A stretch of DNA of 64,000 bases from Colwellia sp. 12G3 (lineage in GTDB: Bacteria; Pseudomonadota; Gammaproteobacteria; Enterobacterales; Alteromonadaceae). The translations under genes and the position numbers were made by a program. The stretch covers positions 186,001 through 250,000 of the forward strand of contig NZ_PJAQ01000017.1 in NCBI RefSeq assembly GCF_002836775.1, written 5' to 3'. The notes under the pieces are model-generated. The model was not told the origin of the DNA. It made no database searches and saw nothing but the letters and a program-made list of their open reading frames with translations. This document shows positions 35,313 through 47,550 of this stretch, in pieces; the stretch's first letter is position 1, and each line of letters begins with the position of its first letter.

Positions 35313-36644
35313 ATGACTGATAAAAAAGCCCCCCAAGAAAACTTATTCGCCCTATTTCCTTTTGCTATTTTTTTAGGACTATTTCTCGGCACTGGTATTA
35401 TTTTAACTTTGCAAGGTGTTGATTTTGCTTTTTATCAACTCCCTGCAAGTATTGCTATCATTCCTGCAATCATAGCTTCTATGGCGTTAGGAAAATTCTT
35501 ATCTAAAAGCACTATCGAAGCACAAGTAGCGCAATTTATCAGTGGCGCAGGTCATAATAACATTACAACCATGTGTATTATTTATTTACTTGCAGGTGCT
35601 TTTGCTGTGGTAGCAAAGGCTACCGGTAGTGTTGATGCGAGCGTACAACTTGGCCTAGCGATATTTCCTGACTATTTATTACTACCCGGTTTATTTCTAG
35701 TCGCTGCGTTTTTATCCACTGCGATGGGAACATCAATGGGTACAATTGCTGCCATTGCTCCTGTTGCGCTAGGGTTTATTGAAACGGCAAACCTAGATGC
35801 CGCATTAGTCGCTGGTTGCTTGGTGTCAGGGGCTATATTTGGCGACAATTTGTCAATAATTTCTGATACAACTATCGCTTCTACTCGCAGTCAAGGCGCA
35901 CACATGAAAGATAAGTTTCGCGTTAACTTTAAATTTGCCGTTCCAGCAGCACTTATTTGTTTAGTGATATTTACAGTATTAGGCGGGGAAGTACATCATG
36001 AGCTAAACAGCGAGGCCGCTGTGGTCGGTTTAATTCCCTACGTAGTCATTCTTGTTCTTGCCTTGATGGGCGTAAATGTCTTTGTTGTTTTAACTTTAGG
36101 TATTGTTTTAGCTGCAGCAATTGGCATGTTAAGTAGTGGTTATCAATTATCTACTTGGTTAAAAGATATCACTGCTGGATTTTCTAGCATGCAAGATATC
36201 TTTATATTATCTCTATTTATCGGTGGTTTAAGTGAGTTAGTTCGCCAGCAAGGTGGTTTATCTGCTTTAACGCGAGTGATAGAAACACTTGCCAGAAAAA
36301 TAACCCCGAATAATAAAAAGCGTGCTGCCGGGTTGGGGATTGCAGGACTTGCCTTTGTCTGTAATTTTTTCACTGCAAACAATACCGTTTCGATTATAGT
36401 CACCGGTGATACAGCTAAAAACCTTGCCACTGATGGCGAGTTATCTCCTGCTGAGTCAGCCAGTTTACTCGATATTTTTGCCTGTATTAACCAAGGTATA
36501 TTACCTTACGGTGCTCAGGCGTTATTACTAGGCGCAACTTTACATATATCGCCACTGTCAGTAGCAAGTCATGCATTCTATCCTATGATATTATTTTTTG
36601 TGGCTGGCTTCTCATTTTGGCGATTAACCAGTAATGCTAAATAA
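35313..36644 (+). CDS. NhaC-family sodium/proton antiporter
   Basis: A 443-residue inner-membrane protein with about 11-12 membrane segments. The GDNLSIISDTTIASTRSQG motif near residue 185 is diagnostic of NhaC-type antiporters and carries the conserved acidic residues used in ion exchange. A related FTANNTVSIIVTG pattern recurs near 350, reflecting internal duplication. It exports sodium against proton entry, important for pH and salt balance in seawater. It could also belong to an NhaC-like subgroup with organic substrates, so no gene symbol is given. Confidence 0.85.
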   Translation: MTDKKAPQENLFALFPFAIFLGLFLGTGIILTLQGVDFAFYQLPASIAIIPAIIASMALGKFLSKSTIEAQVAQFISGAGHNNITTMCIIYLLAGAFAVVAKATGSVDASVQLGLAIFPDYLLLPGLFLVAAFLSTAMGTSMGTIAAIAPVALGFIETANLDAALVAGCLVSGAIFGDNLSIISDTTIASTRSQGAHMKDKFRVNFKFAVPAALICLVIFTVLGGEVHHELNSEAAVVGLIPYVVILVLALMGVNVFVVLTLGIVLAAAIGMLSSGYQLSTWLKDITAGFSSMQDIFILSLFIGGLSELVRQQGGLSALTRVIETLARKITPNNKKRAAGLGIAGLAFVCNFFTANNTVSIIVTGDTAKNLATDGELSPAESASLLDIFACINQGILPYGAQALLLGATLHISPLSVASHAFYPMILFFVAGFSFWRLTSNAK

Positions 36645-36685
36645 CTCTTTTATATTTAGTAGTAGAGCTACTTCTTAGAATATAT

Positions 36686-36713
36686 AAAAAAGGACGCGAT
36701 TAAGCGTCCTTTT
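36686..36713. terminator. Bidirectional terminator between the antiporter gene and ligA
   Basis: AAAAGGACGC-GATTAA-GCGTCCTTTT is a clean hairpin with A and T flanks between convergent genes. Confidence 0.9.
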
Positions 36714-36754
36714 CTTATTTATTTATTTATTTATTATGAAAAGCTAACCATTAA

Positions 36755-38833
<2,079 letters not shown>

Positions 38834-38940
38834 TCACTAAAATTTAATAATTTACATTAGGCCATCACTTTAAGTTTAAATAAAAAGATGACATATATAG
38901 ATAATTGGTAACAGGTCTTAAATAGTAAAGACACATTATA

Positions 38941-38968
38941 AAAAATAAAAACGGGCTTAGAGCCCGTT
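38941..38968 (-). terminator. Intrinsic terminator of zipA
   Basis: ACGGGCT-TAG-AGCCCGT is followed on the minus strand by a T-rich run, 34 bases after the zipA stop codon and before ligA. Confidence 0.8.
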
Positions 38969-39001
38969 GTAATAAATAAGTATTGTAATGTTCAGTAACA
39001 A

Positions 39002-40153
39002 TTACTCCACAAGCGAAATACGACTTTTACGATCAAACTCTCGTATTTTACCTAGGTAGTGTTGCTCAGTTTGTTTGGTCATAACATTACGCTTATCATC
39101 GATAACTTGTGCATTGAACTCTTGCGCTAGCTGCTTAGCCGCATTGAGCATCTGTTCGAAAACAGCCAAAGAATCGCCCGCATTAGGCAAGGTCATAAAT
39201 AAACTGACACCGCGTGTCGCGAAGGTTTCCATACTATCTAAATCGAATGAACCTGGGTTCATTATGTTCGCCAAACTAAAGGTCACCTTGCCATTACCCG
39301 CATTATCTTCATGGCGATGAAAAATATTCATTTCACCATACTTTAACCCAAGGGTAAGTAAACTAGGTAACAATGCCGCACCAAACATTTGCTGATTAGC
39401 AGGCATTACCACAGATAAAATAATAACTTGTGGCTCTAATCTAGTTTTACCCTTTTCAGGTGCAGTCACTGGTGTACTATTCTGATTATCAAAATCAATT
39501 TCTATTTGGTCGCGTTTTAATGAGGCTTTTGACGATGTCTTTTTAATGTTATTAGTTGGCTCGCGAGTAGGCTTAGCTTGTGTAACAGGCTGTTCATACA
39601 AAGGTTCAACGTAAACTCGTTCTTTGCGCTCCATAGACTTTGGTTCACTGTTTCCATATGAGGGTCTATTAACTGGTGTTAACTCATCACCTAATTCTTC
39701 TTTACTAAATTGGGCACTGTTGTCTTCTTTGAACCAGTCATCTTCAAGGCTGTCATCTAAAGCATTAGTGGAGCTAATATCAATTATTTTAGCTTTTTCT
39801 GCCGTTGCCTGAACAGAGATATCGGCTAAAACATCATTTTTTATTAATATTTGGCTTTTAGATAGGTCATCCGGTAAGTGAATACCTGTATTCACAACAT
39901 GCGCAGCAACAGCCTTATTTTCAAGGTTTATCTTGTCACTTTGCCCATTAGGTTTAACTTTTACTTGCCCAACACCATCTTGATCAAAGCCTTTTCGATC
40001 AAAATCACGTGTTATTGGATCGATCTTATCTTTCGATGCTTTTAGTTTATAAGGATTTTTTTGTTTTCTAATTATCCATAAGCCATGAATGAATATTGCG
40101 GTAATGACAATGGCACTAAGTATAATTAACACGTTTCTGAAGTTATCTTCCAT
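39002..40153 (-). CDS. zipA: Cell division protein ZipA
   Basis: ZipA tethers FtsZ to the inner membrane at the division site. It has 383 residues: an N-terminal membrane segment (about residues 8-27), a basic patch, a long low-complexity linker rich in charged residues, Ser and Pro (about 35-240), and the C-terminal FtsZ-binding domain from about 245, with ILSVVMPANQQMFGAALLPSLL and FSLANIMNPGSFDLD. The linker is longer than in E. coli (328 residues in total). It is divergent from cysZ. Confidence 0.93.
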   Translation of the reverse strand: MEDNFRNVLIILSAIVITAIFIHGLWIIRKQKNPYKLKASKDKIDPITRDFDRKGFDQDGVGQVKVKPNGQSDKINLENKAVAAHVVNTGIHLPDDLSKSQILIKNDVLADISVQATAEKAKIIDISSTNALDDSLEDDWFKEDNSAQFSKEELGDELTPVNRPSYGNSEPKSMERKERVYVEPLYEQPVTQAKPTREPTNNIKKTSSKASLKRDQIEIDFDNQNSTPVTAPEKGKTRLEPQVIILSVVMPANQQMFGAALLPSLLTLGLKYGEMNIFHRHEDNAGNGKVTFSLANIMNPGSFDLDSMETFATRGVSLFMTLPNAGDSLAVFEQMLNAAKQLAQEFNAQVIDDKRNVMTKQTEQHYLGKIREFDRKSRISLVE

Positions 40154-40328
40154 TTCCGAGCCTATTTACTCTCTTGATTCAATTTTTCATGCGATTATTA
40201 TCGCAATATATTAACAAGAAACCTTATCAGAAACTCGAGAGATTTGTAACAAGTTAATGTTTAAAAGTATGAAAAAAACTTCTATACTCTCGCGATGAAT
40301 ATCAGTTACTTAGGAATACTTTAACCAC

Positions 40329-41099
40329 ATGTCACAATCCCCTAAACAAGCTAAATATGCCCCTATTAATCACAGTGGTGCAAGCTACTTTATTAAGGGC
40401 TTCAGCCTGATCAGGCAAAAAGGGATACGTCGCTTTGTTTTTATCCCATTATTAATCAACATCTTACTGTTTGGCTTTACCTTTTACTTTGTCTATTTAG
40501 AATTAAATCGCTACATGGAGAGCATTATGGCGTGGCTACCCAGTTGGCTTGATTGGTTGAGCGTCGTATTATGGCCTTTAGCTGTGCTTACAGTTCTGGT
40601 CATTTTTTCTTTTATTTTTAGTACCGTTGCTAATTGGCTTGCTGCGCCCTTTAATGGATTATTGTCTGAAAAAATGGAGGCTATTTTATCAGGGCAAGAA
40701 ACACCAAAGGGGGAAATGCTCGATATAGTTAAAGATATTCCGAGAACATTGAGTAGAGAATGGCAGAAGCTTAGTTATTACTTACCCCGTGCTATTGGGT
40801 TTTTCATTCTATTGTGTGTGTTACCAATTGTAGGTCAAATAGTCTGGTTTTTATTTATTGCTTGGATGATGGCGATACAATATAAAGATTATCCTTTTGA
40901 CAATCATAAAATTTCCTTTACACAGATGAAAGAAGTACTCCAACAAAATAAGGGGATTAGTTATAGCTTTGGTATCACTGTCGCAGTATTTTCTATGATC
41001 CCCATTGTAAATCTTGTTGTTATGCCTGTCGCTATTTGTGGCGCGACAGCTTTATGGGTAGATTATTACAAAGATAAAGTATATACCCGCTCCTCTTGA
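40329..41099 (+). CDS. cysZ: Sulfate permease-like protein CysZ
   Basis: CysZ mediates sulfate uptake for cysteine synthesis in the inner membrane. It has 256 residues with about four membrane helices and the typical starts SGASYFIKGFSLIRQKGIRRFVFIPLLIN and NWLAAPFNGLLSEKMEA. It is divergent from zipA, the standard gammaproteobacterial arrangement. The last five codons and the stop codon (41082-41099) lie inside the terminal inverted repeat of a MITE-like element, so the native C-terminus was probably replaced by an insertion. Confidence 0.93.
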   Translation: MSQSPKQAKYAPINHSGASYFIKGFSLIRQKGIRRFVFIPLLINILLFGFTFYFVYLELNRYMESIMAWLPSWLDWLSVVLWPLAVLTVLVIFSFIFSTVANWLAAPFNGLLSEKMEAILSGQETPKGEMLDIVKDIPRTLSREWQKLSYYLPRAIGFFILLCVLPIVGQIVWFLFIAWMMAIQYKDYPFDNHKISFTQMKEVLQQNKGISYSFGITVAVFSMIPIVNLVVMPVAICGATALWVDYYKDKVYTRSS

Positions 41100-41344
41100 A
41101 GATGCTCGTTTCAGGAAGCTTGAGCGAATCATAATCAAGGCACATTTTTTTGTTAAGGGTCACTCCCTTAAAAACAAATGTAACGAGGAGTATGTTTTGC
41201 TCAGGCTTCCCCAAAGGGCTGGTTTATAAACGCTTTATGCTGCGTTATTGATTTCGACAATAGAATAACTATTATCTTCAATGCCTTGCCTAAAGGCGTT
41301 TATAATTCCAGCTGAAACCTGCATCTTCAAGAGGAACGGGTATA
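41082..41344. mobile_element. MITE-like element with 24-base inverted ends and two internal hairpins
   Basis: The ends 41082-41105 and 41321-41344 are inverted copies matching at 23 of 24 positions (TATACCCG...GAAGATGC). Inside, 41114-41210 folds on itself (apex AAGGG-TCACT-CCCTT) and so does 41218-41312 (apex AATAG-AATAA-CTATT), so the whole would form a three-stem junction. There is no open frame. A shorter relative with only the ends lies at 48151-48190. Confidence 0.75.
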
Positions 41345-41683
41345 ATACTAAATAACCTGAACTTCGGATAAGCGAATTTTCCCAATAACGCTATTTAAGC
41401 GACTATCAGCGTTATTTTTACTCCCAATAACCAGTTATTGGTTTGTAAAAATATCTTAATAGACACTTAAATTACGTCACTGGAACTTTAAGTTAATTTG
41501 TTCACCTAACTTCAATAAGTTACAAAACTCTTATCCAAACCTCAGGTTAAATATACTTATTGATAATGTTCTGACCTTTATAGCTTTTTTATGCTATTTG
41601 TTGTGCAGTTATCGCGTTACTGCTTAAAATCGTATATATTAAAATTATATAAAGAAACATAAACTTGAACGGAAGTGACTGAA
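41345..41683. other. Spacer after the element, with two hairpins
   Basis: AATAACGC and GCGTTATT pair at 41384-41416 and CCAATAAC-CA-GTTATTGG is a perfect palindrome at 41424-41441, followed by T-rich sequence; either may terminate cysZ. The rest should hold the promoter of the lipoprotein gene. Confidence 0.5.
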
Positions 41684-42136
41684 ATGAAAGTAAAACAAGT
41701 TATTAAGCATTTTACATTACTTAGCATGGTAGCAGTTGGCGTTAGTGCTTGTTCTTCGACACAAGATATAGAAGAGCAACCGACTCAAGCCCCTGTTGTT
41801 TTAGAACCAATGATTGAAGAGCCAATGGTTGAAGAGCCTGAAGTAGTCAGTGCAGTAATAAACAATGGTGTTATTAATATTCCTGTACTGGAAGATGCCC
41901 AAGTTTTTGCTGAATTTACCGATGCATTACCTGCTGTGATAAACTACTTCAGCCAATCAACTGAAGCGCAAGTTATCACTTTTTATCAACAAGCCTTTGG
42001 TGATGCGTATTCTCAAGAACGTAAACGTGACCGATTGACCTTAAAATATCGACAAGGTGAAGAATCAATGCGCGTTGTTATCTCACAACAAAATAAGAAG
42101 CGTCAGGTAGATGTCATTATTGAAAGTAATAAATAA
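41684..42136 (+). CDS. Small lipoprotein of unknown function
   Basis: Start set at the ATG at 41684 because GGAAG lies 8 bases before it; a GTG three codons earlier overlaps that site. The 150-residue product has a lipoprotein signal peptide ending VGVSAC, with Cys as the future lipid anchor. A Pro/Glu-rich linker with repeats of EEPMVEEP follows, then a C-terminal domain with INYFSQSTEAQVITFYQQAFGD and SQERKRDRLTLKYRQG. No named family is recognised, though the C-terminal block looks conserved in type. The serine after Cys suggests outer-membrane sorting. Confidence 0.75.
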   Translation: MKVKQVIKHFTLLSMVAVGVSACSSTQDIEEQPTQAPVVLEPMIEEPMVEEPEVVSAVINNGVINIPVLEDAQVFAEFTDALPAVINYFSQSTEAQVITFYQQAFGDAYSQERKRDRLTLKYRQGEESMRVVISQQNKKRQVDVIIESNK

Positions 42137-42186
42137 TGCCTGTAAAGATTACAGCATGATTATTTTTTCGGTTTAAGATAGCAAAT

Positions 42187-42227
42187 AAAAAAAGGGTTCA
42201 ATGTGAAAACATTGAACCCTTTTTTTA
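42187..42227. terminator. Bidirectional terminator between the lipoprotein and peptidase genes
   Basis: AAAGGGTTCAATGT and ACATTGAACCCTTT pair around GAAA with A and T runs on either side. Confidence 0.92.
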
Positions 42228-42238
42228 TGTCTGAAATA

Positions 42239-44143
42239 TTACTTCAACACACCATCCACTGTACCTTGGGCTAAACCATGGTAGCCAGGGCGCGCTTGTT
42301 TATACACAGCAAGAGCCCATGCCTTGTTCTCTGCCGTTTTGGCAAGCTCTTTATACAAAGGCACGATTAACTTACGTCGACCAATGCTTTTCAGATAAGT
42401 AGCCATTGCAGGGTAAACGTCTTTGTAACCCGCTCTAACTGATAACAAGTACCATGCATGGGTAATCTCGGCATTTGTACTATTTGTTAAATTAAATTCC
42501 TTATCTAAGCTAGTCATACGAGCTAGGCTAGTATCTAACGGTAAGTTATTAATAAAATGCAACCATTCGTGTAATGTCCACTGCGTTGTTGGTAATTGCG
42601 TTAACGTTAACTCATTAGCAACTAACTGATTTATTTGCTTATCAATAACCTTGAAGGCATTTGAAGTAGGCTGCGGTGCATAGCTTGGTAAACCAGCGTT
42701 GAAAATCCATTCATTTAATTCGCTATTGCTAACAATATTTGGATACTTATCAGTTAAATTAGCTTTTAAGTATTTAACAAAGTTATCAGTACCTAGACTT
42801 TCGAAAGCATGGCTATCAAAATACTCTAAAACAAAGGCATCAAAACGTTCGCGACCAAACTTCTCTTCTAGGTACATTAAAAACAACTGACCTTTAACAT
42901 AAGGTACACCTGAGAATGCATCATCAGGATCACGGCCTTTTAAGTCTATATAAAGCTGGGTATCACCCGCATCAAGTTCGAGTAATTCTGCATTTAAGTC
43001 TTGTGCGCCAAGCGCTTGTTCCATTACCGCTCGTTCAGTACCAAAAACAGCTTCCATAATACGGTTTTCAACGTAACTGGTAAAACCTTCGTTTAACCAT
43101 AGGTCACGCCAGCTCTCATTAGTGACTAAGTTACCTGACCAAGAGTGAGCAAGTTCATGAGCAATTAAGTTAACTAAACTTTTATCACCAGCAACAACAG
43201 TTGGTGTGATAAATGAAAGACGAGGATTCTCCATGCCGCCAAAAGGAAAGCTTGGTGGTAGCATCAATAAGTCGTAACGACCCCAACGATATTTACCATA
43301 CATCTCTTCAGCTTTATCAATCATCGCCTGCGTATCATCAAATTCAGCAACGGCTGCGTCTAAAATATAAGACTCAGCATAAATGCCTGTTTGATGGCTC
43401 ATCGCTTTAAACTGAAGGTCACCAACACCAATAGCAATTAAATAAGGAGGAATAGCTTGTGGCATTGAGAAGAAGTAATCGCCATCACGCTCTGTACCAG
43501 GTTCATTATTAGCACTCATTACCGCTAATAAGTCTTTATCGGTAGTGATACGCGCAGTATAAGTTACGCGAACACTGGGTGTATCTTGAATAGGTATCCA
43601 AGAACGCGCATGAATTGCTTGGTTTTGACTAAATAGAAAAGGTTTTTCTTTACCTGCAGTTTGCTCAGCGGATAACCACTGTAACCCAGAAGCTTTTTCT
43701 GTTGAGTGATAATAAACACGAACTTTTTTAGCATTAAATTGTGTATTGATAGTTAACTTACTACCTAAAACATCATCGCGCTTAGCTAAGTCATAGTTCA
43801 CTTTTACCCACTGTTCTTGGCTGTTTTGTGCCATTATGCGGTGAATAACAAGATCACGTGTATCTAAAATTAATGGTGTTTTACTCTTTGTAAACCAATC
43901 TAATGATAGTTCCGCAAAACCTGATAACGATTTTTTATCAAAATCGACATTCAGATCAAGATAGACATGAGTCGCTTTGACTTGGTCATAATTAGCGTAA
44001 GTATATGCATCCGTTAATTTAGACACCTTAACTTGTTTATGAGCGTCGTGTTGATGAACAGGACCTTCATGTGCCCATGTAACTGGCGCTATAGACACAG
44101 TAAAAGTGCTGAGTAACAAGCAAAGTTTTGAAAAATGTTTCAT
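42239..44143 (-). CDS. M1-family zinc metallopeptidase (leukotriene A4 hydrolase-like)
   Basis: A 634-residue exported aminopeptidase. A signal peptide (1-24, ending VTWA) is followed by a His-rich stretch. The M1 substrate motif is [13 protein letters not shown] near 293, the zinc motif [10 protein letters not shown] near 327 with the third ligand in NEGFTSYVE about 18 residues on, and the C-terminal helical domain resembles leukotriene A4 hydrolase. Bacterial members cut N-terminal residues from peptides in the periplasm. It is separate from PepN, which is longer and cytosolic. Confidence 0.92.
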   Translation of the reverse strand: MKHFSKLCLLLSTFTVSIAPVTWAHEGPVHQHDAHKQVKVSKLTDAYTYANYDQVKATHVYLDLNVDFDKKSLSGFAELSLDWFTKSKTPLILDTRDLVIHRIMAQNSQEQWVKVNYDLAKRDDVLGSKLTINTQFNAKKVRVYYHSTEKASGLQWLSAEQTAGKEKPFLFSQNQAIHARSWIPIQDTPSVRVTYTARITTDKDLLAVMSANNEPGTERDGDYFFSMPQAIPPYLIAIGVGDLQFKAMSHQTGIYAESYILDAAVAEFDDTQAMIDKAEEMYGKYRWGRYDLLMLPPSFPFGGMENPRLSFITPTVVAGDKSLVNLIAHELAHSWSGNLVTNESWRDLWLNEGFTSYVENRIMEAVFGTERAVMEQALGAQDLNAELLELDAGDTQLYIDLKGRDPDDAFSGVPYVKGQLFLMYLEEKFGRERFDAFVLEYFDSHAFESLGTDNFVKYLKANLTDKYPNIVSNSELNEWIFNAGLPSYAPQPTSNAFKVIDKQINQLVANELTLTQLPTTQWTLHEWLHFINNLPLDTSLARMTSLDKEFNLTNSTNAEITHAWYLLSVRAGYKDVYPAMATYLKSIGRRKLIVPLYKELAKTAENKAWALAVYKQARPGYHGLAQGTVDGVLK

Positions 44144-44195
44144 TACATTTTATACCTTAAATTTAAATAGTCTCACTCAAACAGAGCACAGACAA

Positions 44196-44232
44196 AACAG
44201 GCCTGTAGATTACTGCGAATCGACAGGCCTGT
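44196..44232. repeat. Inverted repeat between motY and the peptidase gene
   Basis: AACAGGCCTGT and ACAGGCCTGTT pair around a 15-base loop. A second hairpin, ACAGCGC with GCGCTGT at 44291-44313, directly follows the motY stop codon. Either may end motY mRNA, but T runs are weak. Confidence 0.5.
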
Positions 44233-44317
44233 TCAATACTTTACTATAGATTTATTAAGTTTTATATTGAGTTAATAGCAAGTATTATTTACAGCGCTCG
44301 TTAAACGCGCTGTAAAA

Positions 44318-45226
44318 TTAAGGTTTTTGCATTTGAATGACTACTCTACGGTTTTTTCCTCGACCGAGCGTAGTGTCATTGGAGGAGATATGGCGTTTTT
44401 CACCATAGCCTTTTGCTTCTATTCGACCCACTTCAATGCCATTTTGTACAAAGTAATCTCTTATTTTGTCTGCACGACGTTCCGATAACTTCAAATTTGA
44501 CCACCTGCCACCATAACTATCAGAGTAAGCATCAATCAACACCAATTCTAACTCTGGGTCTAGACTCAAATATTCACGGATCATGTCAATACGTTTTTGT
44601 GATGCTTTAGTGAATTTATCACTACTTGATTGATAGTTAAGTACGGTATAGGAAATATCATCAAAGCTGTAATTGAGTAAATTCCCTACACAGCCAACAA
44701 AATCTCTATAAGCTTTTTTAAAACGAGCTGTTGATAGGCCTACAGATATTTTATCTTGTTCGCTATACCAGTCATTATAATAAAAGGTAGGACTCATGCC
44801 TTGCTCTAGCTCACTTAACATAGTCCACGCAACTTTTTTAGGCAAACTAGGATTAAACTGTTTATGTAATTTCATATTCGCTAATGTGCGTGAACCTTTA
44901 CCCGGTTGCCAATTAGGTGCAACACTGCGCACTTCAGCTAAAGAGTAATTATCGGGTAATAGCATCATATCTAGCTCAAATTCCATATTAAGCTTGCGGC
45001 TTGCTTTTGCAGAAAATCGTGCTTCACCATAGCGAGGAATTTGGTGCGACAACGTGCATTGTAGGCGTGAATCATCCGATAACTGCCATTTAGACGTATG
45101 GATGTCTGCGCTATATTGACGTATACCTGCTTTTACATCACTACTAAGCAAACTAGTCATTAAGCTAGCGATGACAAGTAAATAAGTACTCATTGATGCG
45201 ACTATTCTTTTCATAATTTTGCACAA
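44318..45226 (-). CDS. motY: Sodium-driven flagellar motor protein MotY
   Basis: MotY forms the T ring with MotX and is needed to hold the PomA/PomB stator in the sodium-driven polar flagellum of Vibrio and relatives. It is 302 residues (298 from the second ATG), with a signal peptide, a MotY-specific N-terminal domain (QCTLSHQIPRYGEARFSAKASRKLNMEFEL and WQPGK, then KKVAWTMLSELEQGMSPTFYYNDW) and a C-terminal OmpA-like peptidoglycan-binding domain (LIDAYSDSYGG...LSERRADKIRDYF...GKNRRVVI). It is next to rnt, as in Vibrio. Confidence 0.93.
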   Translation of the reverse strand: MCKIMKRIVASMSTYLLVIASLMTSLLSSDVKAGIRQYSADIHTSKWQLSDDSRLQCTLSHQIPRYGEARFSAKASRKLNMEFELDMMLLPDNYSLAEVRSVAPNWQPGKGSRTLANMKLHKQFNPSLPKKVAWTMLSELEQGMSPTFYYNDWYSEQDKISVGLSTARFKKAYRDFVGCVGNLLNYSFDDISYTVLNYQSSSDKFTKASQKRIDMIREYLSLDPELELVLIDAYSDSYGGRWSNLKLSERRADKIRDYFVQNGIEVGRIEAKGYGEKRHISSNDTTLGRGKNRRVVIQMQKP

Positions 45227-45445
45227 TATCGATAGCAGAAACAGGACTATTTAATTATTACCTGTATAGGATATAAAGGGTATCGCCCTAAAGTGATATA
45301 ACTTTAGCATTTTATCGGTAAAAAATCGCTTTCTAGGGTAAAAAATTAGACTTAATGACTTATAAGTAATCTTCACGGTCGTTTTTAAATAAACTTTCTG
45401 CGATAATAATCAGCATTATTTGAAACCTCTATTACTTAGTGACTA

Positions 45446-46141
45446 ATGCCTGAATCAAGCTCTATAGATACCCAGCAAAACGCCCATCTTAATACTGATA
45501 AAGTTAAAAGCAAGTTTGCTCAAAGATTTCGGGGTTACTTCCCCGTAGTTATTGACGTAGAAACAGCTGGCTTTAATTCCCAAACGGATGCACTTCTTGA
45601 ACTTGCTGCCTCAGTATTACATTTAGATGAAGTCACGGGTGATTTCTCTATCGATGAAACAATACAATTCAACATTGAGCCTTTTGAAGGTGCTAACCTT
45701 GAGCCAAAAGCACTGGAATTTACCGGCATAGATCCAACAAACCCATTACGTGGTGCTATTGATGAAGATGAAGCACTTAAAGTACTCTTTAAAATGGTTC
45801 GAAAAAAGATGAAGGCTGCAGGTTGCCAACGTGCCATTATTGTTGCGCATAATGCAGCCTTTGATTTAGGTTTTTTAAATGCCGCTACCGAACGCTGTAA
45901 TATTAAACGCAGTCCTTTTCATAGTTTTGTCAGTTTTGACACCACGACTCTGGCAGGTCTCGCTTTGGGGCAAACCGTTTTAGCAAAAGCGTGTATCGCA
46001 GCCAAAATAGACTTTAATAATAGTGAAGCGCATAGTGCGTTATATGATACCGAAAAAACAGCAGAGCTATTTTGTCACATAGTAAATAGATGGCGAGCAC
46101 TAGGCGGTTGGCCTTTAGTTGATGAAGAAACAGAGTCTTAA
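45446..46141 (+). CDS. rnt: Ribonuclease T
   Basis: RNase T trims the 3-prime ends of tRNA and other stable RNAs. It is 231 residues (E. coli 215). The DEDDh exonuclease motifs are visible: [10 protein letters not shown] near residue 36, [14 protein letters not shown] near 133, and [14 protein letters not shown] near 191 with the catalytic His and last Asp. Positively charged [11 protein letters not shown] corresponds to the RNA-binding patch. It is divergent from motY and convergent with the peroxiredoxin gene. Confidence 0.96.
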   Translation: MPESSSIDTQQNAHLNTDKVKSKFAQRFRGYFPVVIDVETAGFNSQTDALLELAASVLHLDEVTGDFSIDETIQFNIEPFEGANLEPKALEFTGIDPTNPLRGAIDEDEALKVLFKMVRKKMKAAGCQRAIIVAHNAAFDLGFLNAATERCNIKRSPFHSFVSFDTTTLAGLALGQTVLAKACIAAKIDFNNSEAHSALYDTEKTAELFCHIVNRWRALGGWPLVDEETES

Positions 46142-46169
46142 CAACTCAACTAAAAACTAAAATTTAGAC

Positions 46170-46197
46170 AAAAAAAAACCGCTTTCGCGGTTTTTTT
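46170..46197. terminator. Bidirectional terminator after rnt
   Basis: AAAACCGC-TTTC-GCGGTTTT with long A and T flanks between convergent rnt and the peroxiredoxin gene. Confidence 0.92.
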
Positions 46198-46249
46198 ATT
46201 TTTGCATTGAGATAGTTAATGTAAACAGTTAACTAGTCAACTAACAAAA

Positions 46250-46855
46250 TTATAACTTATCTGCGTTGTCAGTAAGGTAAGCAGCAACACCTTCAGGAGA
46301 AGCTGTCATGCCTTTATCACCTTTGTTCCAACCAGCAGGACAAACTTCGCCATGGTCTTGGTGGAATTGTAGAGCGTCAACCATACGTAACATTTCATCT
46401 ACATCACGACCTAGTGGTAAATCGTTAATTACTTGATGACGTACATTGCCTTCTTCATCAATTAAGAATGAACCACGAAATGCAACACCAGCTTCAGGAT
46501 GTTCAACATCGTATGCTTTACAAATTTCATGTTTAGTATCAGCAACTAATGTGTATTGTACTGGACCAATACCACCTTCATTTACTGGAGTGTTACGCCA
46601 TGCGTTATGTGAAAATTGTGAATCGATAGAAACACCAATAACTTCTACGCCACGGCTTTTGAACTCTTCCATGCGGTGATCAAAAGCTAAAAGCTCTGAA
46701 GGACAAACAAAAGTAAAATCTAAAGGGTAGAAAAACACTACTGCTTTTTTACCGTTAATTGCTTCACTTAATGTAAAGCTATCTACAATTTCACCGCTAC
46801 CAAGTACTGCTGCTGCAGTAAAATCTGGTGCTTGACGACCAACTAATACGCTCAT
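46250..46855 (-). CDS. Typical 2-Cys peroxiredoxin
   Basis: Starts at the ATG whose complement is at 46853-46855, because GGAG lies 6 bases before it; an in-frame ATG four codons earlier overlaps that site. The 201-residue product reduces hydrogen peroxide and organic peroxides. Peroxidatic Cys51 is in FTFVCPSELLAF, and resolving Cys172 in HGEVCPAGW; GGIGP and the C-terminal tail fit the overoxidation-sensitive Prx1/AhpC class. No ahpF is near; grxD and sodB follow upstream, so this is an oxidative-stress neighbourhood. Confidence 0.93.
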   Translation of the reverse strand: MSVLVGRQAPDFTAAAVLGSGEIVDSFTLSEAINGKKAVVFFYPLDFTFVCPSELLAFDHRMEEFKSRGVEVIGVSIDSQFSHNAWRNTPVNEGGIGPVQYTLVADTKHEICKAYDVEHPEAGVAFRGSFLIDEEGNVRHQVINDLPLGRDVDEMLRMVDALQFHQDHGEVCPAGWNKGDKGMTASPEGVAAYLTDNADKL

Positions 46856-46932
46856 TTTATGCTCCATTTTTATTTATGTTAAAAAGTTTACTTTACCTGC
46901 CGACTAAGATTGTGGCAGATAGATAATATTTA

Positions 46933-47283
46933 TTATGCGTCTGCTGAACTATCATCTGCTGAGGCATTATTTGCCGCGGCTGCTTTAACTAAGGTTTGTA
47001 ATTCACCTTGTTGAAACATTTCCATAATAATATCACATCCGCCAACTAACTCACCTTCAACCCATAATTGTGGGAAGGTTGGCCAATCAGCATATTTAGG
47101 TAGTTCTGCACGAATATCAGGGTTTTGTAAAATATCAACATAAGCAAATTTTTCTTCACAAGAAATTAATGCCTGTGATGCTTGTGATGAAAAACCACAA
47201 TTTGGTAATTTAGGAGACCCTTTCATATATAGCAAGATTGTATTTTCGCTAATTTGTTCTTTAATGCGCTCAATTGTATCCAT
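46933..47283 (-). CDS. grxD: Monothiol glutaredoxin 4
   Basis: GrxD binds and delivers iron-sulfur clusters, often with BolA-type partners. It is 116 residues (E. coli 115). The CGFS active site starts at Cys29 in KGSPKLPNCGFS, and WPTFPQLWVEGELVGGCDII is the cis-Pro and glutathione-binding block. It is divergent from sodB, as in E. coli, and 65 bases upstream of the peroxiredoxin stretch on the same strand. Confidence 0.96.
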   Translation of the reverse strand: MDTIERIKEQISENTILLYMKGSPKLPNCGFSSQASQALISCEEKFAYVDILQNPDIRAELPKYADWPTFPQLWVEGELVGGCDIIMEMFQQGELQTLVKAAAANNASADDSSADA

Positions 47284-47550
47284 AGTACCCTCTATTAATT
47301 AATACTTATTCTATTCTTTTGAATTGATATATCTAACATATGGAGATAAAAAATAAATTATCAACTCTTTTCAATACAAGAAAATAGAATAAGTACTATT
47401 ATCTAAAATAGCTTAGCTATTGATTTTAAGATGTATAGCCTTGATAATTGCCTTCACAATACCAATATATAAATAATACTTGAGTATTTTACTCAAGTTT
47501 ATATAAAAACACACCCATTTTTGATTAAAACTTACAATTAGGAGAGCATA

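Noticed and set aside
41032-41214. A 60-codon frame over the end of cysZ
   Set aside because: Lies across cysZ and the hairpins of the MITE-like element; no independent coding signal.
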